This document shows, in pieces, positions 48,929 to 59,025 of a stretch of DNA of 64,000 nucleotides. Source of the stretch: an uncultured Prevotella sp. (lineage in GTDB: Bacteria; Bacteroidota; Bacteroidia; Bacteroidales; Bacteroidaceae). The stretch's first letter is position 1. The number at the start of each line of letters is the position of its first letter. The notes beneath the pieces were generated by a model. The model did not search any database, was not told the origin of the DNA, and saw only the letters and a program-made list of their open reading frames with translations. The translations under genes were made by a program, and so were the position numbers. Location: positions 1 through 64,000 of the forward strand of contig CAMVSV010000009.1 of assembly GCA_947170265.1 (NCBI GenBank), given 5' to 3'.

Positions 48929-51562
48929 ATGAACAAATTGAACTCAATTCTGAAGGCAATGGTCATTGTCTTCGTGGGCGTGCTGTGCGTCTCAAAGGCG
49001 CAGGCTGCAGAAATCCGCTCGGTGAGCAGTCCTTGGTATCTGTCTACCGACAAGAGTATCTACAATCCAGGCGACAAGGTGACGCTGAGATTTAGCGGTG
49101 ACATGCCCGATGGTTGCCGCATACGCATCTATCATGGCGAAGACATCGTTACCGACGATGCCATGAACACGTCAGAATATGTATGGCAGACTCCAGGCAA
49201 TGACTACAAAGGCTATCTTGCAATGGTCTATGTACCTGAAGGCAACAACAACGAGACTCTTTATGGTACCATAGCCATCGATGTGTCAAGCTCATGGGGC
49301 CGCTTCCCTCGCTATGGTTTCGTTGCCACCTACGACGAATCCAAGACTCCCTCCACCATTCAGGCAGAGACAGCCTATCTGAACCGTTGTCATATCAACG
49401 GTATTCAATATTACGACTGGCAGTATCTGCATGAAATACCCTACGACAAACATAACCACCGCGACAGCTGGACTGACCTAGCCAACCGTCAGATACGCGC
49501 CGACGTTGTGAGAAACTACATCTCCGAGCACCATCGCTATGGCATGAAAGCCATGTTCTATAACCTTCTGTTTGGTGCTGACCCAGGTTCAGAGAATAAT
49601 GGTGTGAACTATGGTTGGGGAATGTTCCGAGATCGCAACCACAGTGACCGCGACAATCATCCGCTTCCCGAAAACTGGAGAGGTCCCATCTATCTGTGCG
49701 ACCCTTCAAACAAGGGATGGCAAGATTATCTTGCCGAGAAAAACAACGACGTATATGATGCTTTCGACTTTGACGGCTTCCATATAGACCAGCTTGGCTA
49801 TCGTGGCACCGTTTACAATTATGATGGTGGAGAGATACCCCTCACATGGGCTTACTCAGACTTTATAAATGCCATGAAGGCAAAACGCCCGGACAAACTC
49901 TTGGTTATGAATGGTGTGTCAAACTATGGAGCCTCGGAGATTATATCAACAGGCAATGTGGAGTTCAGCTATACAGAGCTGTGGGGAAGCGAGGAGAGCT
50001 TCTACGACATGGAGCGCATGGTGCGTGACCATGCAGCTGTTGACGGACGTGGTACTGCATCGGTCTTTGCCGCATACATGGACTATAATCGTCGCGACAA
50101 TGCCGGCGAGTATTTCAACACTCCTGGCATACTTCTCTCCGATGCCACTATCTTTGCTGTGGGTGGTTCCCACCTTGAATTGGGCGACGGTCACATGCTT
50201 TGTGCTGAATATTTCCCCAACAGTAGCCTGAGGATGAGCGATGAGCTTACATCATCGCTCACCAAGTATTACGACTTCATGACTGCCTATGAGAACTATC
50301 TGCGCGATGGCGGCTCTGTCACCGATCCTCACATCAGCTGCACCAATGGGGTGGTGAGCTTCAACAATTGGCCGCCTGCCACAGGCAAGGTTACCGCCTA
50401 CAGCCGCCAACTCAACGGAAAGAAGGTAGTAAACCTGCTTAATTTCTCCAATACCCGCGATGAGAAACATACTCTCTTGCGTGATGTCGATGGTGACATG
50501 CCTGAACCGTCATTGAAGGAGAATATAGGAGTGAGGGTTCTCGCTCAGAATGCCAAGAGAGTATGGGTGGCTACGCCCGACAGAAACGATGGCGTTCCCC
50601 AGCAACTCAGCTTCACCCGCGACGGTGACTATGTGAAGTTCAATGTACCTTCTTTGAAATACTGGACAATGATTGTGATAGAGCAGGAGGGTAGTAGCAC
50701 TCAGCCTATTGTCTATCCCGAAAACGATAGCTACGGCAGCCTGTATCTCGTTGGCGACAACACCCCGGGTGGATGGAAACTCTGGGAAGCTACTCCATTG
50801 GTTGCCGACAATGGCAATTCCAAAAGGTTCTCGGCTTCACTCCATCTCACCGCCAATGGTTCATTCAAGATAGCCACCGACAAAGACGGCGACTACAGTC
50901 AGAAATTCTTCTTCCGCGATGCCAACAACTATGGTAAGATAAGCGAAGATGCCACTGATGACCGCCAGTGGAGCGTAGGTGAGGATGGTGACTACACCGT
51001 GACAGTCGACATGGGCGCAATGACCATCAATATCCAGAAGCAAGGCACCCAGCCTTCGCCTCAGCCGAGCTATGACGGCTACGATGTGCTTTATCTCGTT
51101 GGTGACAACACCCCGGGACAATGGCGTCTGTGGGAAGCCACTCCACTTGTTGCCCAAAGTTCCCAGCCGGGTGTGTTCAAAGCCACTCTTCCTCTTACTG
51201 CCAGCGGCTCATTCAAGATAGCCACCGACAAAGACGGCGACTACAGTCAGAAATTCTTCTTCCGCGATGCCAACAACTATGGTAAGATAAGCGAAGATGC
51301 CACTGATGACCGCCAGTGGAGCGTAGGTGAGGATGGCTACTACACTGTCGTTGCCGACATGCTCAACATGACAATCAACATACAGCGTTCATCGTCAGCT
51401 GGTGCCAAAAGTTTTAATGAAGTTGATGCAGTAACCTCAATCTCCGCAATTTCTTCTTCCGAAGGTCCCGATGATGTTTATTACACTTTGTCTGGACTTC
51501 GTGTTACTCATCCTGCAAAAGGCATATATATAAAGAATGGTAGGAAAGTGATAGTTAAGTAA
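48929..51562 (+). CDS. GH66 dextranase-type enzyme B with two binding modules
   Basis: The 877-residue product has a type I signal peptide (VSKAQAAE), a GH66 region (about 30-590) with nucleophile Asp 287 (FHIDQLGYRG) and acid/base Glu 350 (YTELWGSE), the same 63-residue spacing as in A and C. Two SusE/F-type modules start near residues 605 and 720 (LYLVGDNTPGGW, LYLVGDNTPGQW), and the tail is YYTLSGLRV ... KGIYIKNGRK. The modules share a 128-bp stretch of identical DNA. It is 249 bp after GH97 with no clear promoter, so it may be read from upstream. Confidence 0.9.
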   Translation: MNKLNSILKAMVIVFVGVLCVSKAQAAEIRSVSSPWYLSTDKSIYNPGDKVTLRFSGDMPDGCRIRIYHGEDIVTDDAMNTSEYVWQTPGNDYKGYLAMVYVPEGNNNETLYGTIAIDVSSSWGRFPRYGFVATYDESKTPSTIQAETAYLNRCHINGIQYYDWQYLHEIPYDKHNHRDSWTDLANRQIRADVVRNYISEHHRYGMKAMFYNLLFGADPGSENNGVNYGWGMFRDRNHSDRDNHPLPENWRGPIYLCDPSNKGWQDYLAEKNNDVYDAFDFDGFHIDQLGYRGTVYNYDGGEIPLTWAYSDFINAMKAKRPDKLLVMNGVSNYGASEIISTGNVEFSYTELWGSEESFYDMERMVRDHAAVDGRGTASVFAAYMDYNRRDNAGEYFNTPGILLSDATIFAVGGSHLELGDGHMLCAEYFPNSSLRMSDELTSSLTKYYDFMTAYENYLRDGGSVTDPHISCTNGVVSFNNWPPATGKVTAYSRQLNGKKVVNLLNFSNTRDEKHTLLRDVDGDMPEPSLKENIGVRVLAQNAKRVWVATPDRNDGVPQQLSFTRDGDYVKFNVPSLKYWTMIVIEQEGSSTQPIVYPENDSYGSLYLVGDNTPGGWKLWEATPLVADNGNSKRFSASLHLTANGSFKIATDKDGDYSQKFFFRDANNYGKISEDATDDRQWSVGEDGDYTVTVDMGAMTINIQKQGTQPSPQPSYDGYDVLYLVGDNTPGQWRLWEATPLVAQSSQPGVFKATLPLTASGSFKIATDKDGDYSQKFFFRDANNYGKISEDATDDRQWSVGEDGYYTVVADMLNMTINIQRSSSAGAKSFNEVDAVTSISAISSSEGPDDVYYTLSGLRVTHPAKGIYIKNGRKVIVK
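50861..50988 (+). repeat. 128-bp perfect direct repeat, copy 1 (inside GH66-B)
   Basis: This stretch is identical to 51209-51336, offset by exactly 348 bp (116 codons). It encodes the middle of the first binding module (residues about 645-687). Flanking bases differ at both ends (T versus C on each side). Confidence 0.95.
51209..51336 (+). repeat. 128-bp perfect direct repeat, copy 2 (inside GH66-B)
   Basis: Second copy, in the second binding module (residues about 761-803). The rest of each module differs, so the identity stands out from the background. Confidence 0.95.
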
Positions 51563-51584
51563 TATTGATATAAGCAGATTTAAG

Positions 51585-51621
51585 GAACCGGCAGGAACAT
51601 CGTTTCTGTCGGTTCTTTTTT
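51585..51621 (+). terminator. Terminator after GH66-B
   Basis: GAACCGGCAG pairs with CTGTCGGTTC (10 bp with one G-U pair, 11-nt loop) followed by six T. It lies 22 bp past the GH66-B stop. It shares CCGGCAGGAACATC with the terminator at 52774. Confidence 0.88.
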
Positions 51622-51689
51622 GTTATGAATATCTACTGAAAGAAAGACTGCGGCTAAATCTAAAAGGCTGTAAAACAAGCTGATAAGTG

Positions 51690-51762
51690 GATGTTGTTTC
51701 TTCTTTTAATCTACTTTTCCTTTACTCCCTCTCACATCTTCTTATTATCCGTCATACCTTTG
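51690..51762 (+). promoter_or_regulatory. Promoter of the 51804 gene with ATCTACT element
   Basis: ATGTTG (51691-51696), ATCTACT (51709-51715) and the -7 box TACCTTTG (51755-51762). The element-to--7 distance is 46 bp, identical to susC and to the promoter at 52887. No TTTG at -33. Confidence 0.72.
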
Positions 51763-51803
51763 CAGTGCGAGATGGTTCGCAATTAACTAAAAATATTATC
51801 GTT

Positions 51804-52736
51804 ATGAAAAAAACTACTTTTTTATCAAAAACAATCGCATTGGCAGTATTAGGATTGATGGGCGTAACAGCTATCAATGCTCAGGAAGAAACAAGTGAGG
51901 CTGTTGCCGTTACTCCCATGGTGGTAGGTCCCGGTGTATGTTGCGGATGGAGTGCATCAAGTGCACCGGTCATGCTTGCTTCAGAGACCGACGAGAACGT
52001 GTTCACCTATATCGGTTGGATTGAAGCCGACCAGGATTTCAAGTTCATAACCCACACCGATTGGTCTGGCACTCATTACATCAACTCCAACGGTGAAGAT
52101 CCGCACATTATAGGCGACGGCACGCTGGCTATCCATGAGAGCGACGCAGACCCCGACACCAAGTTCCAGGTGAGTCAGAGTGGAAACTACAATGTTACCA
52201 TCAATGTCAGTGAGTTGACAATCAACGTTGCTAAGGCAGAATATCAAGACAACCCTATCAACTATAATATTCTCTACCTCGTTGGAAGCAATACTCCAGG
52301 TGGATGGAGTCTCAACGATGCCACACCTTTGGTGCAGGACTCAGAAAATCCTTTCCTTTTCACAACCACAGTGCCTCTGACTGCTGACGGCTCGTTCAAG
52401 ATTGCAGTAAACTGCTATGGTGATTTCTCTCAGAAAATGTTTTTCCGCGATGCTGATGACAGCGGAAAGCTTGATGAAGGTGATGAGGCAGCAACTGCTG
52501 ACCTCCAGTGGAAAGTCGATGCCGATGGCAACTACGATGTAGCAGTCAACCTGCTTGAAGGTACCATCAGCATAGCTCTCCATGAGGAAGGCGGCGACAT
52601 TGAAGACGCCATCAGTCAGGTAAAGGCTTCCGGCAATACTTCTGCCGATGCTTACTACACTCTCAGCGGTGTTAAAGTCAACAACCTTACAAAGGGTATC
52701 TACATCTATAAAGGCAAAAAGATTGTTAAGTTTTAA
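51804..52736 (+). CDS. Stand-alone secreted protein with two SusE/F-type modules
   Basis: The 310-residue product has a signal peptide (ending AINAQ, residue 27) and two modules starting near residues 37 (MVVGPGVCCGWSAS) and 152 (LYLVGSNTPGGWSL). It ends with the tail YYTLSGVKV ... KGIYIYKGKK. No catalytic domain is present. The module order is the same as in the C-terminal part of GH66-C, so it looks like that part on its own. Role: probably a released or surface glycan-binding protein. I start at ATG 51804; the track's 51687 start lies before the -7 box. It has its own promoter and terminator. Confidence 0.85.
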   Translation: MKKTTFLSKTIALAVLGLMGVTAINAQEETSEAVAVTPMVVGPGVCCGWSASSAPVMLASETDENVFTYIGWIEADQDFKFITHTDWSGTHYINSNGEDPHIIGDGTLAIHESDADPDTKFQVSQSGNYNVTINVSELTINVAKAEYQDNPINYNILYLVGSNTPGGWSLNDATPLVQDSENPFLFTTTVPLTADGSFKIAVNCYGDFSQKMFFRDADDSGKLDEGDEAATADLQWKVDADGNYDVAVNLLEGTISIALHEEGGDIEDAISQVKASGNTSADAYYTLSGVKVNNLTKGIYIYKGKKIVKF

Positions 52737-52773
52737 GTTAGTTAATCGTTAGTTAGTTAAAGTTTTTCACAGA

Positions 52774-52807
52774 AGCCGGCAGGAACATCATCCTGCCGGC
52801 TTTTTTT
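52774..52807 (+). terminator. Terminator after the 51804 gene
   Basis: AGCCGGCAGGA pairs perfectly with TCCTGCCGGCT (11 bp, 6-nt loop) followed by a T-run. Part of its sequence is the same as the GH66-B terminator. Confidence 0.92.
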
Positions 52808-52886
52808 ATTGTCATTCAGGCTATGTATTTCTACTTTAGTTATCTGCTGGTGTTGGCGTAAACCTTTGAAAAACAGTCTAATACTA

Positions 52887-52959
52887 TATGTTGATTGTTT
52901 TTCTAATCTACCAAGCCACTACCAATGTATATATCACTATAATGTAATCGATAATTTTG
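52887..52959 (+). promoter_or_regulatory. Promoter of GH66-C with ATCTACC element
   Basis: TATGTTG (52887-52893), ATCTACC (52906-52912) and the -7 box TAATTTTG (52952-52959). The spacing is again 46 bp from element start to -7 start. No TTTG at -33. Confidence 0.72.
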
Positions 52960-53010
52960 CAGTGGAAATCAAAACATAATGAATTTTACACTGTTCAAAC
53001 ATCAATCAAA

Positions 53011-56000
53011 ATGAAAAAACATCTATTACATCTGTTCCTTTTCGTGATGGCTCTCACACTGAGCCATACGATGGTCAGGGCTGCCGGCACGGTGACATTC
53101 GCCAATAATGGGATGGCATTGTCAACCGACAAGTGCCTCTACGCTCCGGGCGACGAGGTGACGTTTTCCTATGGAGCCTCTTTGCCCAGCGCATCACATG
53201 TGCGCTACTATCATGGCAACACCATAATTGCCGACGAAGCCCTTTCGTCGTCATCATGGACGTGGACCACACCTTCCGATGATTTCACCGGTTATCTTGC
53301 CGTGGTCTATGTGCCTCAGTCTGGCAACGACATACAGGTTCTTGCCACCATTGGCATCGACGTGTCGAGCTCGTGGTCGCGCTTTCCCCGTTATGGATTC
53401 GTAGCTACCTACGACAACACCAAGACCTCGTCGGTGATAGCTTCTGAGACAGCGTTGCAGAACCGTTGGCACATCAATGGCATACAGTATTACGACTGGC
53501 AGTATCTTCATGAGCTACCTTATGACAAGGTCAACTATCCCGACCAGTGGAAAGACTGTGCCTTGCGCACCATTCTCGGCAGTGTTGTGAGAAACTATAT
53601 CTCTGAGCATCACAGATATGGCATGAAGACCATGTTCTACAACCTCCTCTTCGGTGCCGATGCCGGCTATGGCGACCGCGGCGTGAAATACGAGTGGTCG
53701 TTGCTCGACGGCGATGGAAACCAGGACTATCACCCTCTGCCCGACGGATGGGTGGGCAACATCTACCTGCGTGACCCGTCAAACACCGAGTGGCAGGATT
53801 TCATTGGTGCGAGGAACGATGATGTATATGAAGCTTTCGACTTCGATGGCTATCACATCGACCAGCTTGGCTACCGTGGCACACGCTACGATGTCAATGG
53901 CAACGTGGTTGACCTGCCACAGGCATATAAGTCGTTTATCAATGCCATGAAGGCTAAGCGTCCCGACAAGCTCTTGGTGATGAACGGTGTGTCAAACTAT
54001 GGTGGTTCGGAAATCATCTCAACTGGAAAGATGGAATTCAGTTATACTGAGCTGTGGGCTGACGACGACAGCTATCAGGAGATGGAACGCCTTGTGAGGG
54101 AACATGCTGCAGTAAATAATCTCGGAACAAACTCGGTGTTTGCGGCATATATGAACTACAACCGTCGCGATGAGGCTGGAGGTTATTTCAATGCACCGGG
54201 CTTGCTGCTTACCGATGCTGCCATGTTTGCAGTGGGAGGCTCCCACCTTGAGCTGGGCGACGGTCACCTGCTCTGTGCAGAGTATTTCCCCAACAACAAC
54301 CTCAGAATGAGCGATGCCTTGAAATCATCCATGACCACCTACTACGATTTCATGACAGCCTATGAGAACCTGCTTCGTGACGGTGGCACCGTGGTAGATG
54401 CAGGAGTGAGCTGCACCAATGGGGTGGTGAACGTCAACTCATGGCCGCCGGCAATAGGTCGCGTCGCTGCCTACAGCCGACAGATGGAAGACTGCAAGGT
54501 GGTGAGCCTGCTCAATTTCTCGTCAACGACCGACGGCAAGCATCTCACCTGCCGCGATGTCGACGGTGACATGCCCGAGCCCGAGCTCAAGCAGAACATT
54601 GAGGTGAGCATCTCAGCTCCCGGAGCTACCAAGGTGTGGATGGCATCACCCGACATCAACGGAGGCATGCCACAGGAACTTGACTTCGTCCAGAATGGCG
54701 ACAACGTGGTTCTCACCGTGCCTTCGCTCAAATACTGGACCATGCTCGTCATAGAACAAGACGATGCCGTGGTGCTGAAGCCGGCACCGATGGTGGTTGG
54801 AGCGGCTGTTTTCTGCGGATGGAACCCGCAGAACGCAGCCATGATGGTACGCAAGGAGAACAATTCCAACGTTTTTACCTATACTGGCTGGCTCAAGGCT
54901 GACGAGGAATTTAAGTTCCTCACACAATGCAGCTGGGGTGAACCGGAATACCGCAATGCCAATACCGGGAACTCATACATCAATGGTGATGGTGAGGTGG
55001 TGCTCGTGAGCGGCGACGACAACGACTATAAGTTCAAGGTGAGTCAAAGTGGAAACTACACCATAACGCTTGACATCGACAATATGACCATCAATGTCGT
55101 AAAGGCAGACTATCAGGACAACCCCATAAGCTACAATGCCTTGTATCTCGTAGGCGACAACACACCCGGTGGATGGACACTCTCGCAGGCTACACCCATG
55201 AAGCAGTCTGCCGACAACCCCTTCGTGTTCACTTCTCAACTCCACATGACAGCACCCGAGGGTGGCTCTTTCAAGATTGCAACCAATCCCAACAGTACCT
55301 TCGACGACCAGGACTTCTTCTATCGTGACGCCACCTACAGCAACAAAATCAGTACCGATGCTACCGGCGACCGCAAATGGAGTGTGGAGAAGGAAGATGA
55401 CTATCTCGTCAGGGTTGACCTCCAGGCTCAGACCATTGACATCTGGAGAGCCATAACCATAGGAACGGCAGGCGTGGCAACATATTGCATCGACCGACAA
55501 CTCGACTTCACCGATGTTGAAGGGCTGAAGGCATACATCGTGGAAGGAACCACAGGCAGCGGCGAGGTGCAGGGCATGAGCTACAGCGAAGTTTCCTCGG
55601 CACCGGCAAACCAAGGACTGCTTCTCGTGGGAGCTCCCGGCAAGTATTTCGTGCCTACAACCGACAGAGCCACCGACAACTGCGCCAGCAACCTCCTGGT
55701 GGGTGTGACGGAAGACACCTATATATATAGTGAAGCCGATGGCAAGAAGAACTATATTCTCGGAAACGGCAGCCACGGAGTAGGTTTCTATCGCAGTAAG
55801 AACGGAACGCTCGGTGCCAACAAGGCTTACCTGTCACTGCCTTCATCGCATAACGCCTCAGTGCTGGTGTTTGAGTTTCCAGAGGCTACGGCAGTGAGGA
55901 ACGTTGGCAAGTATAAAGCCGACGACCCCTTCTATTACACCCTCTCGGGAGTGAAGACCAGTAGTCCTGTCAGAGGCATATATGTTAAAAACGGAAAGAA

Positions 56001-56016
56001 AATATTGGTGAAATAA
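53011..56016 (+). CDS. GH66 dextranase-type enzyme C with two binding modules
   Basis: The largest GH66 protein, 1001 residues from ATG 53011 (the track's 52957 start overlaps the promoter). Signal peptide (MVRAAG), GH66 region with nucleophile Asp 284 (YHIDQLGYRG) and acid/base Glu 347 (YTELWADD). Two SusE/F-type modules start near residues 592 (MVVGAAVFCGW) and 709 (LYLVGDNTPGGW). A beta-domain near 815 (GTAGVATYCIDRQLDF) resembles that of the BspA-like protein at 12006. The tail is YYTLSGVKT ... RGIYVKNGKK. An acidic small gene follows 8 bp later. Confidence 0.9.
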   Translation: MKKHLLHLFLFVMALTLSHTMVRAAGTVTFANNGMALSTDKCLYAPGDEVTFSYGASLPSASHVRYYHGNTIIADEALSSSSWTWTTPSDDFTGYLAVVYVPQSGNDIQVLATIGIDVSSSWSRFPRYGFVATYDNTKTSSVIASETALQNRWHINGIQYYDWQYLHELPYDKVNYPDQWKDCALRTILGSVVRNYISEHHRYGMKTMFYNLLFGADAGYGDRGVKYEWSLLDGDGNQDYHPLPDGWVGNIYLRDPSNTEWQDFIGARNDDVYEAFDFDGYHIDQLGYRGTRYDVNGNVVDLPQAYKSFINAMKAKRPDKLLVMNGVSNYGGSEIISTGKMEFSYTELWADDDSYQEMERLVREHAAVNNLGTNSVFAAYMNYNRRDEAGGYFNAPGLLLTDAAMFAVGGSHLELGDGHLLCAEYFPNNNLRMSDALKSSMTTYYDFMTAYENLLRDGGTVVDAGVSCTNGVVNVNSWPPAIGRVAAYSRQMEDCKVVSLLNFSSTTDGKHLTCRDVDGDMPEPELKQNIEVSISAPGATKVWMASPDINGGMPQELDFVQNGDNVVLTVPSLKYWTMLVIEQDDAVVLKPAPMVVGAAVFCGWNPQNAAMMVRKENNSNVFTYTGWLKADEEFKFLTQCSWGEPEYRNANTGNSYINGDGEVVLVSGDDNDYKFKVSQSGNYTITLDIDNMTINVVKADYQDNPISYNALYLVGDNTPGGWTLSQATPMKQSADNPFVFTSQLHMTAPEGGSFKIATNPNSTFDDQDFFYRDATYSNKISTDATGDRKWSVEKEDDYLVRVDLQAQTIDIWRAITIGTAGVATYCIDRQLDFTDVEGLKAYIVEGTTGSGEVQGMSYSEVSSAPANQGLLLVGAPGKYFVPTTDRATDNCASNLLVGVTEDTYIYSEADGKKNYILGNGSHGVGFYRSKNGTLGANKAYLSLPSSHNASVLVFEFPEATAVRNVGKYKADDPFYYTLSGVKTSSPVRGIYVKNGKKILVK

Positions 56017-56024
56017 TAAAAGAT

Positions 56025-56234
56025 ATGTTTAGGACTAACAACGAACGAAACTATGTCAAACCACTAATCCGTATGTGGCAAGTAGACGAGACAAAGGCTA
56101 TCATGGCTGAGAGCTACATACCTGTTGACGACATAAAGGTTATTGACGACGAAGAAGAGATAGACCCCTCGGAGGCTCTGACAAAGAGTGTCAACCTGTG
56201 GGACGACAACCCTGATGATTATTGGCATGAATGA
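56025..56234 (+). CDS. Acidic small protein with Y-x-x-P start and NLWDD
   Basis: Function unknown. The 69-residue product begins MFRTNNERNYVKP, has an acidic middle (IKVIDDEEEIDPSE) and NLWDD followed by a short extension NPDDYWHE. It fits the pattern of the genes at 11765, 59026 and 63650 but with a longer N-terminus and C-terminus. It sits 8 bp after GH66-C and 34 bp before a BspA-like gene, so it links the PUL to the surface-protein genes in one transcript. Confidence 0.68.
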   Translation: MFRTNNERNYVKPLIRMWQVDETKAIMAESYIPVDDIKVIDDEEEIDPSEALTKSVNLWDDNPDDYWHE

Positions 56235-56268
56235 TAACAATGAATATATAAACTAAAAAGCTGAAAAA

Positions 56269-58992
56269 ATGAAACACAAGACGACTGAAAACATTAAGCA
56301 ACCACTGGCGCTGAGTATCAGGATACTTACTGCTGTGCTGGCACTGCTGTGCCTGCCCATGATAGAAGCTTCGGCAAACTACTATTACAAGCTGCAGCTA
56401 CTGGATGTGAAGACAGAGGGAGCCACCCCCTATTGGACAGGTTGGATCCATATGAACCAGTATTATGACTCATGGTATAACGGTTTGCGCGACTGGCTCG
56501 AGAACCGCAGGGAGGTAAGACAGATAGACATTGAGACTGGTGTGGAAGGCGATGCTCTCCCAAGCCGTTACACCACGGGACTTGGCACCGAGTATCTTTG
56601 CAACGATGCCGACGAGTCGGCTTTTGAAGACAAGATAAAGTATAAGGTGGTAGGAATAGCTTTCAAGGGAAAGGAAGAACCGGGAAACCAGGGACAGTGG
56701 TACGAGATACTTGACGGTGACGACTATTTCTATATGGACACAGAGAGTCCATACCGCTATCCCGAGGATGAAGCTCACAAGATAGAGGTGTTCAACAGGA
56801 TAAAGGACGAGGTGAAGACCCTGGACCTGAGTCAGTGGGGCAAGCACTTCTGGAGGGCCGAACACTATTTTGGAGAGATGACGGCAATGACCGACCTCTA
56901 TCTGCCCGACAACGACTTCGCTATCTACGATCAGTATATGTTTGCCAATGCCTATAACCTCGAGACCATTCACTGGAGCTCAAACAGCTATATACGCGAG
57001 GTAGGCAAAGGAGCATTCCGTAACTGTTTCAAGTTGTCGCAGAACTGCATACAGCGCATTCTCAACGAGGTGGCAGAGCACTCGGCAGAGGGGGCTATCG
57101 GTGCCGAGGCTTTCTACAACTGCCTGCAACTGCAAGACGTAACCATTCCGGCACGCATACGATGGATTGGCAATGAGGCGTTCTGTCAGCAGGTGTATGT
57201 TCCTGCTGACCTGCCAAGTGGCTACGATACGAGCATACTGAAACCATCGCTTCAGACCGTAACCTTTGCTACTGACAATACAAAGACTGGCAGCAGCGAG
57301 TATTGGAAGAGCTGGTACTATGAAGACCCTGACGTGCCTTCTGAGTGGTATGGCTACAGCGACAGCCAAAAATGGGAGCAGCACTGGACCAGCGACTACA
57401 CATGGAGCGGACTGCAGATTGACAATATCGGTGACAAGGCTTTTTCCGACTGTCAGCTGCTTGAGAATGTCATCCTCGGCAACGACATCCAGCTTAGGAA
57501 CTTCGGCTACGGAGTATTTGCCAACTGTCGTTTCCTCACCAGCAGCAACATTCAGGCAATGCTCGACAACTTCTCTGTGAACGGACAGGACGGCTATGGC
57601 AACATCCAGATACCTGCCGCACTGTTCTGGGGTGTCAACGGAAAGAACCTTGACGGCACCTATGTGGCAAATCCTGCCTTCACCACGCTCACCATACCCG
57701 GCAACGTGTCGGAGATAGGTGCGGGCGCATTCGGAGTGTGGGTCGACGGCACCAATCATGACCACTCTTCAATAAAGGACATATATGTGAGCCGTGGCTG
57801 GAGACCTGATTGCAAATCCCTGTCGAGCGACCCGGGATACTCTGTTGATGGCTACTACGAGAACTTCACGGCTTTCTCCGGACTCGTGCCAAACCATGTG
57901 ACCGTTCATTTCGATGGCAATGCGGCAACCTACACTTCCGGCAACACCACGGGATATACCACCTACATGACCGACAACAACGAGTTCCAGCGCCTGCTGA
58001 CCAAGGATATATATTCTGCTGCATCAGCCACTGACTACGACGTGGTGCCCCAGCAGCATGCCATAGTGCGTCTGCACAGAACGATGAAGGAAGGATGGAA
58101 CTCCATGTGTCTGCCTTTTGGTGCCACTGCCGCAGCCAAGGAGATACCTGTGAACTATGATGATGCGTCAGCCGAGGGAGCAACCTATGCCAACACCCGA
58201 CTGTTGCAGCGTGCCCTCAATGCTAATGGTGGCGCAAACTTCATGCTTGCTGCCTACAGGGACTATATGGCTTCTTCCAACACCTTCCGCTTCCTGCATG
58301 TCACCGACTACGATGCACAGCCCCAGTCGTCGTATGTACCATTCCTCGTATACATGGATGCTGACGATATTGCCGGCGATGGCATATATACTTTCTCCAA
58401 TGTTGACGTGAACTATGACTGGCATCCTGCCGACGGTGAGGAGAACACCGGCTACACTTCTTCAAACGTGACCATCACCACCGATCCCGACAACATGGAT
58501 GTCGCTCCGTTCGTGGGCAAGGCTGAGACGTTTGCACCCTTCAACGATGCTGCCGGCACATATTCCGACTATGAGTTCACAGGTACCTTCCGCACCATGG
58601 TAGGAACGGTTGGCAATGGCAGCGACGATATAAACAACTTCATCACCACCAATGACTACTACATTCAGAACAACGATGGCGTTACGCGCTACTATCAGTA
58701 TGAGAGTGGTAAAAAGGTAGGCATCAAAGCCTTTACCGGATGGTTCCACTATGTAGGCTCAAACGATGCCAAGCCATTGATGGTTAGCATGGATGTGCTC
58801 AGCCGTGTGCAAGAACCTGAGGTGGATTTCCCAGAGACTGTCACTTCGCTGCCACAGATAGAGATATCTTCATTGGGTGATGAACCCGTCTACGACCTGA
58901 GCGGCAGACGCGTGGCTGTCAGTGGCAAGATGATTTCCGACCTTCCCAAGGGCATCTATGTGTCAGGGGGCAGGAAGTTTGTAGTAAGATAA
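56269..58992 (+). CDS. BspA-like leucine-rich-repeat secreted protein
   Basis: The 907-residue product has a signal peptide after a longer n-region (cleavage near EASA, residue 36). A unique N-terminal part (about 40-220) is rich in Trp/Tyr. LRR_5-type repeats follow (IREVGKGAFRNCFKLS, IGAEAFYNCLQLQDVTIP, IGDKAFSDCQLLENV), separated by non-repeat inserts. A C-terminal beta-domain comes next (EGWNSMCLPFGATAAA, near 610), and the tail is VYDLSGRRV ... KGIYVSGGRK. Adhesion or glycan contact is possible; no catalytic motif is seen. Confidence 0.82.
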   Translation: MKHKTTENIKQPLALSIRILTAVLALLCLPMIEASANYYYKLQLLDVKTEGATPYWTGWIHMNQYYDSWYNGLRDWLENRREVRQIDIETGVEGDALPSRYTTGLGTEYLCNDADESAFEDKIKYKVVGIAFKGKEEPGNQGQWYEILDGDDYFYMDTESPYRYPEDEAHKIEVFNRIKDEVKTLDLSQWGKHFWRAEHYFGEMTAMTDLYLPDNDFAIYDQYMFANAYNLETIHWSSNSYIREVGKGAFRNCFKLSQNCIQRILNEVAEHSAEGAIGAEAFYNCLQLQDVTIPARIRWIGNEAFCQQVYVPADLPSGYDTSILKPSLQTVTFATDNTKTGSSEYWKSWYYEDPDVPSEWYGYSDSQKWEQHWTSDYTWSGLQIDNIGDKAFSDCQLLENVILGNDIQLRNFGYGVFANCRFLTSSNIQAMLDNFSVNGQDGYGNIQIPAALFWGVNGKNLDGTYVANPAFTTLTIPGNVSEIGAGAFGVWVDGTNHDHSSIKDIYVSRGWRPDCKSLSSDPGYSVDGYYENFTAFSGLVPNHVTVHFDGNAATYTSGNTTGYTTYMTDNNEFQRLLTKDIYSAASATDYDVVPQQHAIVRLHRTMKEGWNSMCLPFGATAAAKEIPVNYDDASAEGATYANTRLLQRALNANGGANFMLAAYRDYMASSNTFRFLHVTDYDAQPQSSYVPFLVYMDADDIAGDGIYTFSNVDVNYDWHPADGEENTGYTSSNVTITTDPDNMDVAPFVGKAETFAPFNDAAGTYSDYEFTGTFRTMVGTVGNGSDDINNFITTNDYYIQNNDGVTRYYQYESGKKVGIKAFTGWFHYVGSNDAKPLMVSMDVLSRVQEPEVDFPETVTSLPQIEISSLGDEPVYDLSGRRVAVSGKMISDLPKGIYVSGGRKFVVR

Positions 58993-59025
58993 TTTGATGA
59001 ATCCAATAAAACACTATCAGTAACA

